A stretch of 64,000 nucleotides of DNA, taken from Streptomyces sp. NBC_00663 (GTDB lineage Bacteria; Actinomycetota; Actinomycetes; Streptomycetales; Streptomycetaceae). The number at the start of each line of letters is the position of its first letter. Within the stretch, counting starts at the first letter, position 1. The stretch spans positions 8,928,001 through 8,992,000 of the forward strand of contig NZ_CP109027.1 of NCBI RefSeq assembly GCF_036226885.1. Direction: 5' to 3'. This document shows, piece by piece, positions 1 through 9,247 of this stretch. A program made the translations under genes and the position numbers. A model generated the notes under the pieces. That model saw only the letters and a list, made by a program, of their open reading frames with translations. It did no database searches and was not told where the DNA came from.

Positions 1-2054
1 AGATAGGCGTAGGTCCCGTCGGTCGGGTTCGTGCCGTGATCGGCGTACAGGGTCAGGTACTTGCGGTTGAGGACCGTCGTGGAGCCGCCCTTGTTGATGT
101 CGCTCCACTTTCCGTCGCGCGAGTCCCTGAGCGCGGTGAAGCTCGCGCCACCGGGGAAGACGTAGCCGCCCATGCCGCCGATGTGCGCCCAGCCGGCCCC
201 GGTGAACGTCTGCGACCAGGGGTAGGCGGCGGACTGGACGGTGCCGTCGACGGTGAACGCGTGGCTTCCGGTGGGGCCGAGGTTGCGGTTCTCGATCGTC
301 GACTCGACCGTCGTGCCGTCGGTGCACTTGATGCCCGCGCCGAGGCAGAGGATCGAGTCGTCCAGACAGAACCACGACTTCTTCGCCATGAGCGTGGACT
401 GAAGTCCCTTGAGGTACTGGCCGATCGCGGCCCGCTGTCCGTCCGTGGCCCCGCCCACCCAGTTCACGTCCGGCAGCGAGGCGCCCCAGTCGCCGCCGGC
501 CGCGTCCGCGAGGACCTTGCGGGAGGCCGTGGTGCCGGGCAGGCGGTAGGGGTCGACGGTGGGCCAGAAGGCGTCGCTGTACTGGCCGTTGGCGTAGGTG
601 TCGCCCCACCAGTAGAGCATTCCGGAGCCGGTGTGCCAGCCGCGCAGGTTCTCGCCGTTGCCCGTCTCGTAGTACGTGATCCTGCGGTCGGCCATGCTGA
701 TCGACGCGGCCCAGCCGGGTCGGCGGTGGGTGGCCCGCGCCATGCCGGTGAACAGTCGGTGGCCGGTCGGTTCGGCGATCGCGGTGACCGTCGTGTCGTC
801 CACGACGCTCTGGAGACGGGCGAGCCCCGTCAGCCCGAGGGAGGGGTCGCTCAACGGCGGGCTGTAGTAGTCACGCTGGATCCACCCCTTCACCAGACCG
901 CGCCAGCGCGCGTTCTCGGCGGCGCTCGCACCCTGGCCCAGCAGGACGATCGACGCGAGGATCGGGTGACCGCGCAGGTGGTCGTTCTGCTGGATCTGCT
1001 TGGTGTCGGCGGCCGAGAGGCCCCGGCTGACCGCCCGCCCGGAGACGCCGTCCATCACCAGCCCGTTGTAGAGGAAGGGCGCCCAGGCGTTCTCCACGGC
1101 GTCGAGGACGATCTGCCGGTTCGCGTCGGTGACCTGCCACGTCGACCCGGCGAGCAGCGCGAACAGCATCCCGAGCCCGCCGAGCAGGACGGAGCCGTAC
1201 GAGCCCGTGTACGGCACGGTCGTGTGCTGGACGAACGACCCGTCGGTGTAGAGGCCGTCGCCGCTCGTGACATACGGGAAGACGGGGGAGAGGGCGTCCC
1301 GGGCCAGCGCGACCTTCGCGGAACTCGCGCCGACGATCCCCCGCAGCGCCAGCACCCGGCACAGGTCGACCCGGTTGGCCCCGGTGCTGGTGCCGCTGTA
1401 GCTCGCGACGGCGGAATCGGGGACGAAGTGGTCGACCGCGGCGAGGTAGTTCGCGAGCTGGGTCGCGGACAAGGCGTCGTACATCAGCACGCACACGTCC
1501 AGCAGGGCCTGCGGGGCGCCGATCTGCCAGCTGTACCAGTTGCCGTACCGGGTCTGGCCGGCGTTGTAGACCTCGGTGTGCAGATGGTCGAGGCCGGTGA
1601 GGATCGCGGTCTTGAGGGCCGCGTCGCCGGTGCGGCCCGTGCCCTGCTGGCAGTAGGCCTGGGCGAGCGTGCTGAGCCGGTTGTAGCTGGCGTTGAGGTT
1701 GCCGGAGTAGCCGTAGGACTCCTGGTCGGTGTCGGGTTCCGGGTCCGCGTACACCAGGTCCGGCCACAGCGAGCCGGACGCCGGTGCCATGGCGGACTGC
1801 AACTGGGACGCGGTGGTGCCCAGTTCGGTGAGCCGGCTGCGGAACGGCTCGGCGGTGGGACTGAAGCCCTCGCCGAGGATCAGGGTGCGCCACTTCGCCC
1901 GCAGGGTCGTGAACTCGTCCGCCTCCGCGGTCTGCGCGGCGGACGCGGAAGCGGCGGAAGCGGCGTTGGACTGTGAGGGGACGCCCAGCGCGACGGCGGT
2001 ACCGGTGCTTGCGGCTGCGGCCAGCAGGCCGCGACGTGACCAACGAGTCGTCAT
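1..2054 (-). CDS. Polysaccharide lyase family 8 (hyaluronate/chondroitin/xanthan lyase type), 3' end outside window
   Basis: Secreted endolyase that cleaves uronate-containing polysaccharides by beta-elimination. The ATG at 2054 begins a Tat-type signal (TTRWSRRGLLAAAA followed by an Ala-rich stretch). About 684 residues are visible; a complete PL8 enzyme is roughly 750-800, so the C-terminal beta domain is cut by the window edge. The alpha-toroid catalytic signatures are present: TGANRVDL (catalytic Asn, about residue 226), DGSFVQHTTVPYTGSYG (catalytic His and Tyr, about residues 277-286) and NGENLRGWHTGSGMLYWW. The family call is firm. Whether the substrate is hyaluronan, chondroitin or xanthan cannot be settled from these residues. 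The gene is read alone, away from the neighbouring plus-strand gene. Confidence 0.93.
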   Translation of the reverse strand, partial: MTTRWSRRGLLAAAASTGTAVALGVPSQSNAASAASASAAQTAEADEFTTLRAKWRTLILGEGFSPTAEPFRSRLTELGTTASQLQSAMAPASGSLWPDLVYADPEPDTDQESYGYSGNLNASYNRLSTLAQAYCQQGTGRTGDAALKTAILTGLDHLHTEVYNAGQTRYGNWYSWQIGAPQALLDVCVLMYDALSATQLANYLAAVDHFVPDSAVASYSGTSTGANRVDLCRVLALRGIVGASSAKVALARDALSPVFPYVTSGDGLYTDGSFVQHTTVPYTGSYGSVLLGGLGMLFALLAGSTWQVTDANRQIVLDAVENAWAPFLYNGLVMDGVSGRAVSRGLSAADTKQIQQNDHLRGHPILASIVLLGQGASAAENARWRGLVKGWIQRDYYSPPLSDPSLGLTGLARLQSVVDDTTVTAIAEPTGHRLFTGMARATHRRPGWAASISMADRRITYYETGNGENLRGWHTGSGMLYWWGDTYANGQYSDAFWPTVDPYRLPGTTASRKVLADAAGGDWGASLPDVNWVGGATDGQRAAIGQYLKGLQSTLMAKKSWFCLDDSILCLGAGIKCTDGTTVESTIENRNLGPTGSHAFTVDGTVQSAAYPWSQTFTGAGWAHIGGMGGYVFPGGASFTALRDSRDGKWSDINKGGSTTVLNRKYLTLYADHGTNPTDGTYAY

Positions 2055-2077
2055 GACGGCGGTTTCTAGCACGGTAT

Positions 2078-2092
2078 CGCTCAAACGCTCAA
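2078..2092. promoter_or_regulatory. Tandem CGCTCAA repeats upstream of the PL8 lyase
   Basis: Two identical 7-bp copies of CGCTCAA lie at 2078-2084 and 2086-2092, 24 bp before the lyase start codon and in an AT-richer stretch. The 8-bp period and the position suggest a regulator site in the promoter or leader. No regulator is assigned. Confidence 0.3.
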
Positions 2093-2203
2093 TAGATCAC
2101 GCCAATTTGAACGTATCGATCGTTTCCGTCGGGAGGCGGGAATGAACTCCTTGGACACCGGCCCCGTATCTCTCTCCGAAGCACCGGACGGAAGGAGAAC
2201 GAC

Positions 2204-2848
2204 GTGTCGACATCGCCCGAGCCCGGCCGGCCGGACGACCGCCCGGTCCTCGAACCGATCCGAGTCCTGCGCCCGCGCCGCACCGACGCCCTCGCCGAAC
2301 TGATGAAGGACCTGCCCCGACGCACCACCGGCTTCGAGTCCGTGGTGATGCCGCGACGGGTGTCCGGGCATGAGGACTTCGGCGTCGAGGACGCGACCCA
2401 GGAACTGCCGCCGGTTCGCGCAGCCGGCCCCGGCCACGGCCCCGGCTCAGGCCTGCGTCGCGCCGCCGTCGTGGTCGCCGTGGGCGCGGCGGCCCTGGTG
2501 GGCTTCGGCTGCGCGCTGCTGCTCCCGGGCCGGGCCGACGGCACCGCCGCGCCCGCGCCGTCCCCCACGCCCTCGGCCCCGTCGAGCGGTCCCGCCACCA
2601 CCGACCCCGACGGCGCCGGGACCCTCCGGGAGGGAGACAGCGGCCCCGAGGTGACCGACCTCCAGGAACGCCTGCTGCGCATCCCCGACGTCTACGCGAA
2701 CGGCTCCACCGACGGCACCTACGACACCGTCCTCACCGAGGCCGTGGCCCGTTTCCAGCTCTGGTACGGCATCCGGGGCGACGAGACCGGCGTCTACGGC
2801 GACGACACCCGCCGCGACCTGGAGTCCCGGACGGCCACCGGCGGCTGA
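2204..2848 (+). CDS. Membrane-anchored peptidoglycan-binding domain protein
   Basis: 214 residues. The GTG start is placed by a GGAAGGAG ribosome site about 8 nt upstream. A hydrophilic, probably cytoplasmic N-terminus (1-84) is followed by one transmembrane helix (about 86-108), a Pro/Ala-rich linker and a C-terminal PG_binding_1 domain (about 145-205) with the typical GDSGPEVTDLQERL opening and a FQLWYGI segment. It probably tethers the cell envelope to the membrane. The N-terminal part carries no domain I recognise. It may be co-transcribed with the small membrane ORF that follows. Confidence 0.85.
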   Translation: MSTSPEPGRPDDRPVLEPIRVLRPRRTDALAELMKDLPRRTTGFESVVMPRRVSGHEDFGVEDATQELPPVRAAGPGHGPGSGLRRAAVVVAVGAAALVGFGCALLLPGRADGTAAPAPSPTPSAPSSGPATTDPDGAGTLREGDSGPEVTDLQERLLRIPDVYANGSTDGTYDTVLTEAVARFQLWYGIRGDETGVYGDDTRRDLESRTATGG

Positions 2849-2924
2849 CCCACGGCGGGGATCGGTCGAACGCGGGGCAACGCACAGCACAAGAGGCCCC
2901 GATCAGGCGCCCGGAGACGTCATC

Positions 2925-3086
2925 ATGACGGCACCACCGCGTTCCGCGCAGCGCACCCTGCCCCCGAAGGCCACGCCGATGACCCTCTCCCGCATTCCCG
3001 GCCTCGTCCTGCCCGCCGTCTTCCTGTCGGCCCTCGTCATCGGCGCGTTCTGGTACTGGCGCCACCGCCACGACGACCCGCCCTGA
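2925..3086 (+). CDS. Putative 53-aa single-pass membrane protein
   Basis: A short reading frame beginning MTAPPRSAQRTL, with one hydrophobic helix at about residues 26-43 (LVLPAVFLSALVIGAFW) and a basic then acidic tail (RHRHDDPP). It starts 76 bp after the peptidoglycan-binding gene on the same strand and ends 25 bp before the convergent phosphatase gene. No strong ribosome site is visible, only GGAGACG about 6 nt upstream. The coherent transmembrane helix argues for a real gene, but the support is compositional only. Confidence 0.42.
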   Translation: MTAPPRSAQRTLPPKATPMTLSRIPGLVLPAVFLSALVIGAFWYWRHRHDDPP

Positions 3087-3111
3087 CCGGCCTCGCCGTC
3101 AGCGCCCGGGA

Positions 3112-5469
3112 TCAGATCTCGTCGTACGGCACCCGGATGTCCACCACGCACACGTCGTCGCGGCGCTCGCCCTCCAGCAGGTCGGTCAGCAGCGGGCGCA
3201 ACGATCGCGGGCCGTCGGCCCGGTGGCTCAGGACGGCATCGGCGAGCCGCTTCAGGCCCCGGTCGATGCCCTCGGCCGGGCGCTCCACCAGTCCGTCCGT
3301 GTACAGCATGAGCCGGTCGCCGGGTTCGAGCCGGCACTCGGCCTCCTCGAAGGCCGGGGAGCCGCTCGCCCCGAGCAGCATCCCGCCCGGCCGGCCCAGG
3401 TACCGCACCTCGCCCGCGCGCTGGAGCAAGGGCGGCGGATGTCCTGCCTGCGCCCACACCAGACGGTGTTCGGCGGGGGAGTAGCGGGCCAGGACCATGG
3501 TGGCCGTGCCGTGCGAGTCACGGGAGTGCAGCAGCAGGGTGTTGAGCCGGGCGAGGGCGCCGGTCAGCGAGGAGCCCGTGATGACCATGCCCTTGGCGGT
3601 GAACCGGAGTTGGGCCATGGTGGCGACGGCGTCGATGCCGTGGCCCGCGACGTCGCCGACCACGAACAGGGCGTCGCCGTCGGGCAGTTCTATGGCGCTG
3701 AACCAGTCGCCGCCGACATGGACCCCTGACTGGGCGGGCAGATAGGCGACTTCGACGCGCAGTCCGGCCAGACGCAGGGGATGGGTGGGCAGCGGGAGCA
3801 GCGCGTGCTGGAGCCGGCCGGCGAGGGTGCGCTCGGCACGCAGGTCGTCGTGCTGCGTGAGGATGGCCTGTTCGCTCTCGACGAGAGCGAGTTCGGCTCT
3901 GCGCTGCGCGGTGAGGTCCTGGAGGAAGCCGTGTACCTCGACGGGGGTGCCCTGTGCGTCGGTGACCGCCTCGGCCACGATCCGCAGATGCCGGACGCCG
4001 TCCGTGGCCCTGACCCGGAAGGGCACGGCGAGCGGCCGTCCGCGGCGCACGAGGTCCCTGACGGCACGGGTCAGTGCCGGGACGTCCTCGGCCAGCGCGA
4101 GCTCGGGCAGCGCGGCGATCCGCACCGGGCCGTCCGCGGGATCGCGGTCGAGGACGGCGTAGACCTGGGAGGACCAGCCGACCTCGTGCGTGAGCAGGTT
4201 CCAGTTCGCCCAGCCGAGATTGCCGAGCCGCTGTACGTCCGCGAGCCGCTGTTCCTGGAGGTCGGAGGAGTCGTGCCGGATCCAGGTGAGGGCGAGCGCG
4301 CCGCCCAGTTTCGCCACGCGCACCGTGTACGTGGACAGTTCGGAGATCCCGGCCACCATCGCCTGCTGGGCGAAGGGCTCGCCGTCGTACGGCTCCCCGC
4401 TGGTGAGGGTGTGCAGACAGCCCTGCCACAGCGGCTCGCCGGCGAGGTTCGGGAAGCACTCGAGGAGCCGCAGCCCGACCAGTTCACGGCCGGTGCGGCC
4501 GAGGGCGTCGAACGCCTCCTCGGTCGCGGCGGCGACACGGTAGTCCTCGACCTCGCCGGACGCGGCACGCAGCGGGGCGAGCAGCAGACTGGCGCCGGGC
4601 AGCGCGTCGAACACCGTCTGGACGGGGTGGTCGGCGACCGGTTCGCTGCGCGGGTCGAAGGCGCGCAGCCGGCCGGCGCAGAGCTGGGTGACGGCCACCA
4701 GGTGTTCCCGGTGGTGCGGGGCGAACGGTCCGCCCTGGGCGCGCAGGAAGCCGATGCAGACCTCGGCGGTGTCCTGCGTGACCACGGGCACCCAGGCGCG
4801 GGACCGCCAGCGCTCGGGCGGGTTGCCGATCAGCAGGTGCCGCTCGCTGTCCGTGTGGATGTCCTCCAGCCAGCGCGGCTCACGGGTCCGCAGGGCCTCC
4901 AGAGGGGCGATGCCGCGGAGCGGTGGCACATGGCGCCACTGGGCGGCCAGCGTCTCGTCGATGCCGGCGTGCCCGATCAGCGCCAGGCCTCCGGCGGGCA
5001 GGTGCGCGTAGATCATGATGGCGTCGGTCTCGGCGCCCGGCGACAGATGTTCCAGCAGACACCGGGCCAGGTCCTGAGGTGTGCCCACGCGGACCAGGGC
5101 CTTGCCGAGCCGGCCCAGGTCGGTGGTGTCGTGCCATGCGAGCGTCGTCTCGGGCCGGGCGGCGTTTAGGGCCGGCCCGGACAGGCCGGTCGACAGGGGC
5201 GGCACCAGGTCGCCGAGGGTGAGCCAGCACTCCTCCAGCAGGGTGCGGTGGGCCGCCTTGGCGCGCTTGACCAGTTCCTCTCCGGCCGCGTCCGGAGAGC
5301 AGCCGGTCATGGCCATCACGGCGCCCTTCGCCCGCTCCACGACGGTCGAGGTCGCAGCTTGGTCCCGCAACCGGTCCATCTCGGCACGCTGCCGGGCGAC
5401 GATCTTGGCCAGCGCGGCCGTGTCGGGGGCGGTACCGGAATCCGCGGGGATGGCGGGCTCGCTCGTCAC
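3112..5469 (-). CDS. ANTAR-GAF-PAS-SpoIIE (PP2C) protein serine/threonine phosphatase
   Basis: 785-residue sensor phosphatase, started at the GTG at 5469. An N-terminal ANTAR-like segment (about 40-85, VVERAKGAVMAMTGCSPDAA) precedes a GAF domain (about 115-275), two PAS-like regions (about 285-530, the second ending in a PAC-type EVHGFLQDLTAQRRAE) and a C-terminal SpoIIE/PP2C domain (about 560-780). The metal-binding motifs VGGDWFS, GDVAGHG, YTDGLVE and DDVCVV are intact, so it should be active. Such proteins dephosphorylate anti-sigma-factor antagonists in Streptomyces; the partner here is not identifiable. The frame stays open well upstream of 5469, but the ANTAR homology begins right after this GTG. 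Confidence 0.88.
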   Translation of the reverse strand: MTSEPAIPADSGTAPDTAALAKIVARQRAEMDRLRDQAATSTVVERAKGAVMAMTGCSPDAAGEELVKRAKAAHRTLLEECWLTLGDLVPPLSTGLSGPALNAARPETTLAWHDTTDLGRLGKALVRVGTPQDLARCLLEHLSPGAETDAIMIYAHLPAGGLALIGHAGIDETLAAQWRHVPPLRGIAPLEALRTREPRWLEDIHTDSERHLLIGNPPERWRSRAWVPVVTQDTAEVCIGFLRAQGGPFAPHHREHLVAVTQLCAGRLRAFDPRSEPVADHPVQTVFDALPGASLLLAPLRAASGEVEDYRVAAATEEAFDALGRTGRELVGLRLLECFPNLAGEPLWQGCLHTLTSGEPYDGEPFAQQAMVAGISELSTYTVRVAKLGGALALTWIRHDSSDLQEQRLADVQRLGNLGWANWNLLTHEVGWSSQVYAVLDRDPADGPVRIAALPELALAEDVPALTRAVRDLVRRGRPLAVPFRVRATDGVRHLRIVAEAVTDAQGTPVEVHGFLQDLTAQRRAELALVESEQAILTQHDDLRAERTLAGRLQHALLPLPTHPLRLAGLRVEVAYLPAQSGVHVGGDWFSAIELPDGDALFVVGDVAGHGIDAVATMAQLRFTAKGMVITGSSLTGALARLNTLLLHSRDSHGTATMVLARYSPAEHRLVWAQAGHPPPLLQRAGEVRYLGRPGGMLLGASGSPAFEEAECRLEPGDRLMLYTDGLVERPAEGIDRGLKRLADAVLSHRADGPRSLRPLLTDLLEGERRDDVCVVDIRVPYDEI

Positions 5470-5570
5470 GCCCTGAGCATCGCACACGTGGACCGCCCCG
5501 GGGGGGGTCTTGTCGGGACCGGTTTCACTCGAAAGTGCGGGGTCAAGGAACCTTTGCCGGGGAGCCTTCG

Positions 5571-5954
5571 TCAGCGTCCGGCGTTCTGGTCGATCAAGGC
5601 CCGGGTGACCGCGCGGACGCTGCGCGCGATGTGCTGGAGTTGCAGCACCTCCGCCGCGTACAGCTTGATCGTGTGCTCGATGACCGACTCGGGCAGCCCG
5701 AGCCCGGGCAGGTCCGCGCGGGCGGTCTGGAGGGCGGTGCGGGCGACCCGGATCTCGTGCTGGACCTGGATCTGCGCGTGCCGGGCGAGGAGGACGGGGT
5801 GGCGGATGAGCGCCGGGTAGCTGGCGTAGCGCGCCGGCACCAGCTCGCGCAGCCACTTGGCGGCCGAGCGCTCCCAGTCGTAGCTGCCGGGCGACTTGAC
5901 CTGACAGGGCCAGTCCTGGCTGATGCGCGTCGTCGTCGTGACAGTCATGGTCAT
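5571..5954 (-). CDS. Conserved actinobacterial protein of unknown function (127 aa)
   Basis: A 127-residue, mostly helical soluble protein starting MTMTVTTTTRISQDWPC. The middle is rich in Arg, Ala and His, with no signal peptide or membrane helix. It precedes the SpoIIE phosphatase gene by 101 bp on the same strand, so the two may share a transcript. I do not recognise a named domain. A candidate promoter lies about 320 bp upstream in an AT-rich island. Confidence 0.7.
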   Translation of the reverse strand: MTMTVTTTTRISQDWPCQVKSPGSYDWERSAAKWLRELVPARYASYPALIRHPVLLARHAQIQVQHEIRVARTALQTARADLPGLGLPESVIEHTIKLYAAEVLQLQHIARSVRAVTRALIDQNAGR

Positions 5955-6394
5955 CGCTTCCCGGTGTGCGGCGTCGTGTGGGGTGGTCCGACGGTTGTGG
6001 GCGGCCCCGGCCTAGGGGATGACCGGGGCCGCCGCGGGCGCTCGCGCAGGCGATGCCCGATCGAACATCCGCGGCGCCGACGCGGGTAGGTGACGGCGGC
6101 TGCGGATGTCCGTGCAGGAGCCCGGGACGGCAGACGGTGCCCACGCGGAGGATCGTGCGGGGTGCGCATGGGCGGACCGTCGGCTTTCTACGGGCGACTC
6201 TGGGTTGAGGGTGCGGAGGGTGGGGACGGGGGTGCGGAACGAGTCCCGGGAGCGGCCCGGTCGCGATCCGTGAGCAGTATTTATATATGCCGTCCGCTTT
6301 GCAAGACGTATGAAAACATTCATGCGTGATTTGATCAGGATGATCCCTGTGTGAGCTGGTTCGTCGGGAGTGGCCGAAGGGGCCGGTGGCGGGG
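5955..6394. other. 440-bp intergenic region with an AT-rich island
   Basis: No convincing gene. Open frames here have Arg/Pro/Gly-rich, shadow-like composition and no ribosome site. The one notable feature is an AT-rich block at about 6275-6345, described separately as a promoter and operator candidate. Confidence 0.6.
6276..6327 (-). promoter_or_regulatory. Candidate promoter with adjoining inverted repeat
   Basis: On the minus strand a TTGCAA -35 (6304-6299) is followed by a 17-bp spacer and an AATACT -10 (6281-6276), a good vegetative-type match in otherwise GC-rich DNA. Just upstream of the -35 lies the near-perfect inverted repeat ACGTATGAA-AACA-TTCATGCGT (6306-6327, one mismatch per arm). 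It would drive the 127-aa gene with a leader of about 310 nt. Confidence 0.4.
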
Positions 6395-7342
6395 TCAGTC
6401 CCGCAGGAAGAACTGGTGCTGCTCGGAGATCTGCTCGTACTCCTCGAGCCGCGCCTGGGTGCGCTCGGGATCCGCGTCCGTCATGGCCTGGAGCAGCGCG
6501 GCGGCCATCACGCCGGGGGCGGCGTAGGAGTCGAAGACCAGACGGGAGCCGGTGCCGGTGGCGAAGACCACGTCCGCCTCGTCCGCCATCGGGCCGAGCG
6601 CCAGGTCGGTGATCAGGGCGACCTTCAGCCCCGCGCTGCGGGCCACGCGCAGGGCCGTGAGCGTCTCCTGCGCGTGCCGGGGCATCGAGAACGCCAGCAC
6701 CCAGGTGCCGCCGGCCTCGCGGGACTGGAGCAGCGCGTCGTAGGCCACGCTGCCGCCCAGCGTCACCAGCCGTACGTCGGGATGGACGCGCCGCGCCGCG
6801 TAGGCGAAGTACTCCGCCAGCGACACCGAGATGCGCACGCCGAGGACGGTCAGCGGCGTCGACGCCGACAGCTTGCGGCCCATGTCGATGAGCTGGTCGG
6901 GGTCGGCGAAGTCGCGGCGCAGGTTCTCCAGGTTCTCGATCTCGGCGTCCACCGCGGCCTGGAGTTCGTTGCCCTGGTTCTCCTCGGCCGCGAGGGGCCC
7001 GCCGGCCAGGGTGCCCAGGGCGATGGACTGGAGTTTCTCGCGCAACGCGGGGTAGCCGCTGAAGCCCACCGCTGCCGCGAACCGGGTCACCGACGGCTGG
7101 CTGACCCCGACGCGCTCGGCGAGGTCGGTGATCGAGAGGAAGGCCGCCTCGGTGATGTGCTCGATCAGGTACTGGGCGATCCGGCGCTGTCCCGGGGACA
7201 GTCGCGGCCGGTCGAAGAGGTTCCTGAGCTGGGAAGTCGGTGCGGCCTCCGCTTCCGGTACCGACTTGCCCGAAGTGATGGCGGATGCCTGCGCACGTGC
7301 CTGCTGCGGCGATGGCACGGGTGCGCCTCCTTTGTCTTCCAC
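6395..7342 (-). CDS. MurR/RpiR family transcriptional regulator (HTH-SIS)
   Basis: 315 residues with a GTG start. The N-terminal HTH_6 domain (about 38-115) contains the recognition region TDLAERVGVSQPSVTRFAAA. A SIS phosphosugar-binding domain (about 130-275) follows, with PLTVLGVRISVSLAEYFAY and VALITDLALGPM. Members sense sugar phosphates or amino-sugar phosphates and usually control neighbouring sugar genes, but no sugar operon touches this gene directly. The ROK sugar locus lies 4 kb away. The target is therefore unknown, and it may act on distant genes. Confidence 0.88.
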   Translation of the reverse strand: MEDKGGAPVPSPQQARAQASAITSGKSVPEAEAAPTSQLRNLFDRPRLSPGQRRIAQYLIEHITEAAFLSITDLAERVGVSQPSVTRFAAAVGFSGYPALREKLQSIALGTLAGGPLAAEENQGNELQAAVDAEIENLENLRRDFADPDQLIDMGRKLSASTPLTVLGVRISVSLAEYFAYAARRVHPDVRLVTLGGSVAYDALLQSREAGGTWVLAFSMPRHAQETLTALRVARSAGLKVALITDLALGPMADEADVVFATGTGSRLVFDSYAAPGVMAAALLQAMTDADPERTQARLEEYEQISEQHQFFLRD

Positions 7343-7442
7343 AGTGCCTCAACATAGCTCACACACCCCCGTGACCAGGGGTTGTGGACGGGCCTCGGGA
7401 ACTCGGCGGACGCATGCTCAAGTTGCTCACGAGGGACGGGTG

Positions 7443-9155
7443 TCACCGTCGATAGACCGTGATCGAATGACCAATATGGTCGATCGAACGGGCGCTGTCG
7501 ATCAGTTCGGCCAGTCGTCCCGTGGCCTTCGCCGCCGCCGAATCCGACACCACGAGCAGCCCGCGCACCGCGTCCGGCTCCGCCGTGCGCGGATCGGCCG
7601 CCTCGATGCCGTAGTACGACGGCACTCCGGCGCCCTTGTACACGAGCCAGACCCGCTCGCCCGAGTACCGCTCGCGCAGCCGGTCGGCGAGGCGCCCCAG
7701 GTCCTGACCCCAGTCCACATTGGAGTCGTGCAGCCGCAGATGCGTCTTGTCCGGACCGCCGAACGCTTCGTTGGAGTACGGCAGATAGAACGGATAGGCG
7801 CGCACCGAGCTGACCGCGACGAACAGCACCAGCGCCCCGGCCACGGCACCGGCCCACCGCCGACGCAGCGCGAGGACCCCGGCCGCCGCCACCGCCAGGA
7901 ACATCGGCACGAAGATCGCGTACCGGGTGCCGAAGTCCCGTGACCCCGTCATCGCCGCGCCGAGCAGTACGGCGGTGGGGACCAGCAGATAGGGCGCCGC
8001 GGGCCGCAGCCGCCGTACCGCCACGACCGCGACGGCCCCGGCGAGCCACAGCGCCAGCATCCCGAGCGGCGTCTTCACCAGCAGCGCGGCCGGCAGGTAG
8101 TACCAGAGGGACCCGGTGTAGAGCCGCCCGAACAGGAAGCCCTGCCACGGCTGGTCCTCGAAGCCGAACTGCACCCGCATCCCGTCCCGGTACGCCTCCG
8201 GGAACGGCAGCAGATCGACGAGCAGCGCCCGCGCCCCGTGCACGACCGGCACCCGCTCCACCGGCGTCCAGCGCAACCGCGGATCGACCACGAGATACGA
8301 CGCCCATACGACGACCAGGGCGCCCAGCGCGAGAACGGCGGCCCCGGCGACCGCACGGACCAGCCTCCCGCGCCGGTCCTCCACGGTCGACGGCGCGTCA
8401 CCCTGCCTGCGTCCCTCGGTGTCGGCGTCGGTCTCGGCGCGCCACACCGACCAGGCGGCCAGTGCCAGCAGCACCGGAACCGCCGCCAGCGTGCTCATCT
8501 TCGTGGCCGGCGCGGCCCCGGCGGCCAGCCCGGCGAGCGGCACGTACAGCCGTGGACGGTGCCGGGCCCGCCACAGCAGCCACACCGACGTCAGCAGGAA
8601 CCCGGCGGCCGGAACGTCGAGGGTGGCGAGGGAGCCATGGGTGATGAGGTCGGGGGAGAAGGAGTACAGAGCGAGGGCCATGAGCCCGCCCGCCGGGCCC
8701 AGCAGGTCACGGGCGAAGGCGAAGACCACCAGCCCGAACGCCAGCGTCAGTGCGATCACCGGCAGCCGGGCCCACAGCATCACCCGCCAGGGGTCGTTGC
8801 CGGACTCGTACAGCAGATGCCGCCCGACCTGTCCCTGGTCGCCCACGAAGGACGGGTCGTAGTGCGGGTCGGCGAACGCGATGCCGGCTTCGACGATCAG
8901 CTTGCCCAGGGGCGGGTGTTCGGGGTTGTAGCGGACGCGGTGCTCATGGAGGTAGTCGGTGGCCGTGGCCACGTACACGGGCTCGTCGATGGTCGGCGTC
9001 TGCCGCACCGCCGTCGTCACCATCGCGACGGTCATCTGGGCGAGCAGCAGACCCACCAGGAGCGGCACGAGCCAGGGCCGCCGTCGCGGCGGGCGCGCGG
9101 GGACGGTGGGGAGGGGTTCCCGGTCCAGGACCGAGTGCAGTTCGCGCGCCATCAT
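7443..9155 (-). CDS. GT-C family mannosyltransferase-like membrane protein (PMT_2 type)
   Basis: 570 residues with about ten to eleven transmembrane helices and a C-terminal extracytoplasmic part. The first loop carries the GT-C catalytic acid motif TIDEPVYVATATDYL and the EHPPLGK motif typical of ArnT/PMT relatives. These enzymes transfer a sugar from a polyprenyl-phosphate donor to protein or lipid on the outer face of the membrane. The same fold class appears at 23788-25260. It lies 87 bp after the RpiR gene's start region and could be read into it. Donor and acceptor are unknown. Confidence 0.82.
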   Translation of the reverse strand: MMARELHSVLDREPLPTVPARPPRRRPWLVPLLVGLLLAQMTVAMVTTAVRQTPTIDEPVYVATATDYLHEHRVRYNPEHPPLGKLIVEAGIAFADPHYDPSFVGDQGQVGRHLLYESGNDPWRVMLWARLPVIALTLAFGLVVFAFARDLLGPAGGLMALALYSFSPDLITHGSLATLDVPAAGFLLTSVWLLWRARHRPRLYVPLAGLAAGAAPATKMSTLAAVPVLLALAAWSVWRAETDADTEGRRQGDAPSTVEDRRGRLVRAVAGAAVLALGALVVVWASYLVVDPRLRWTPVERVPVVHGARALLVDLLPFPEAYRDGMRVQFGFEDQPWQGFLFGRLYTGSLWYYLPAALLVKTPLGMLALWLAGAVAVVAVRRLRPAAPYLLVPTAVLLGAAMTGSRDFGTRYAIFVPMFLAVAAAGVLALRRRWAGAVAGALVLFVAVSSVRAYPFYLPYSNEAFGGPDKTHLRLHDSNVDWGQDLGRLADRLRERYSGERVWLVYKGAGVPSYYGIEAADPRTAEPDAVRGLLVVSDSAAAKATGRLAELIDSARSIDHIGHSITVYRR

Positions 9156-9247
9156 CCGCCCCGCGATGACAGGGGCCGCGCGGGAGCGGGAGCGATGCCG
9201 AGACGCCTCATGCGCCTACTCTGCATCAGCTCCCGCCCCCGGGGACG

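Noticed and set aside
36..1976. Long open frame on the plus strand opposite the PL8 lyase
   Set aside because: Repetitive Gly/Arg/Val-rich translation without domains; a GC-bias shadow of the lyase gene.
5951..6329. Small genes in the 440-bp gap
   Set aside because: Open frames lack ribosome sites and have shadow-like Arg/Pro composition.
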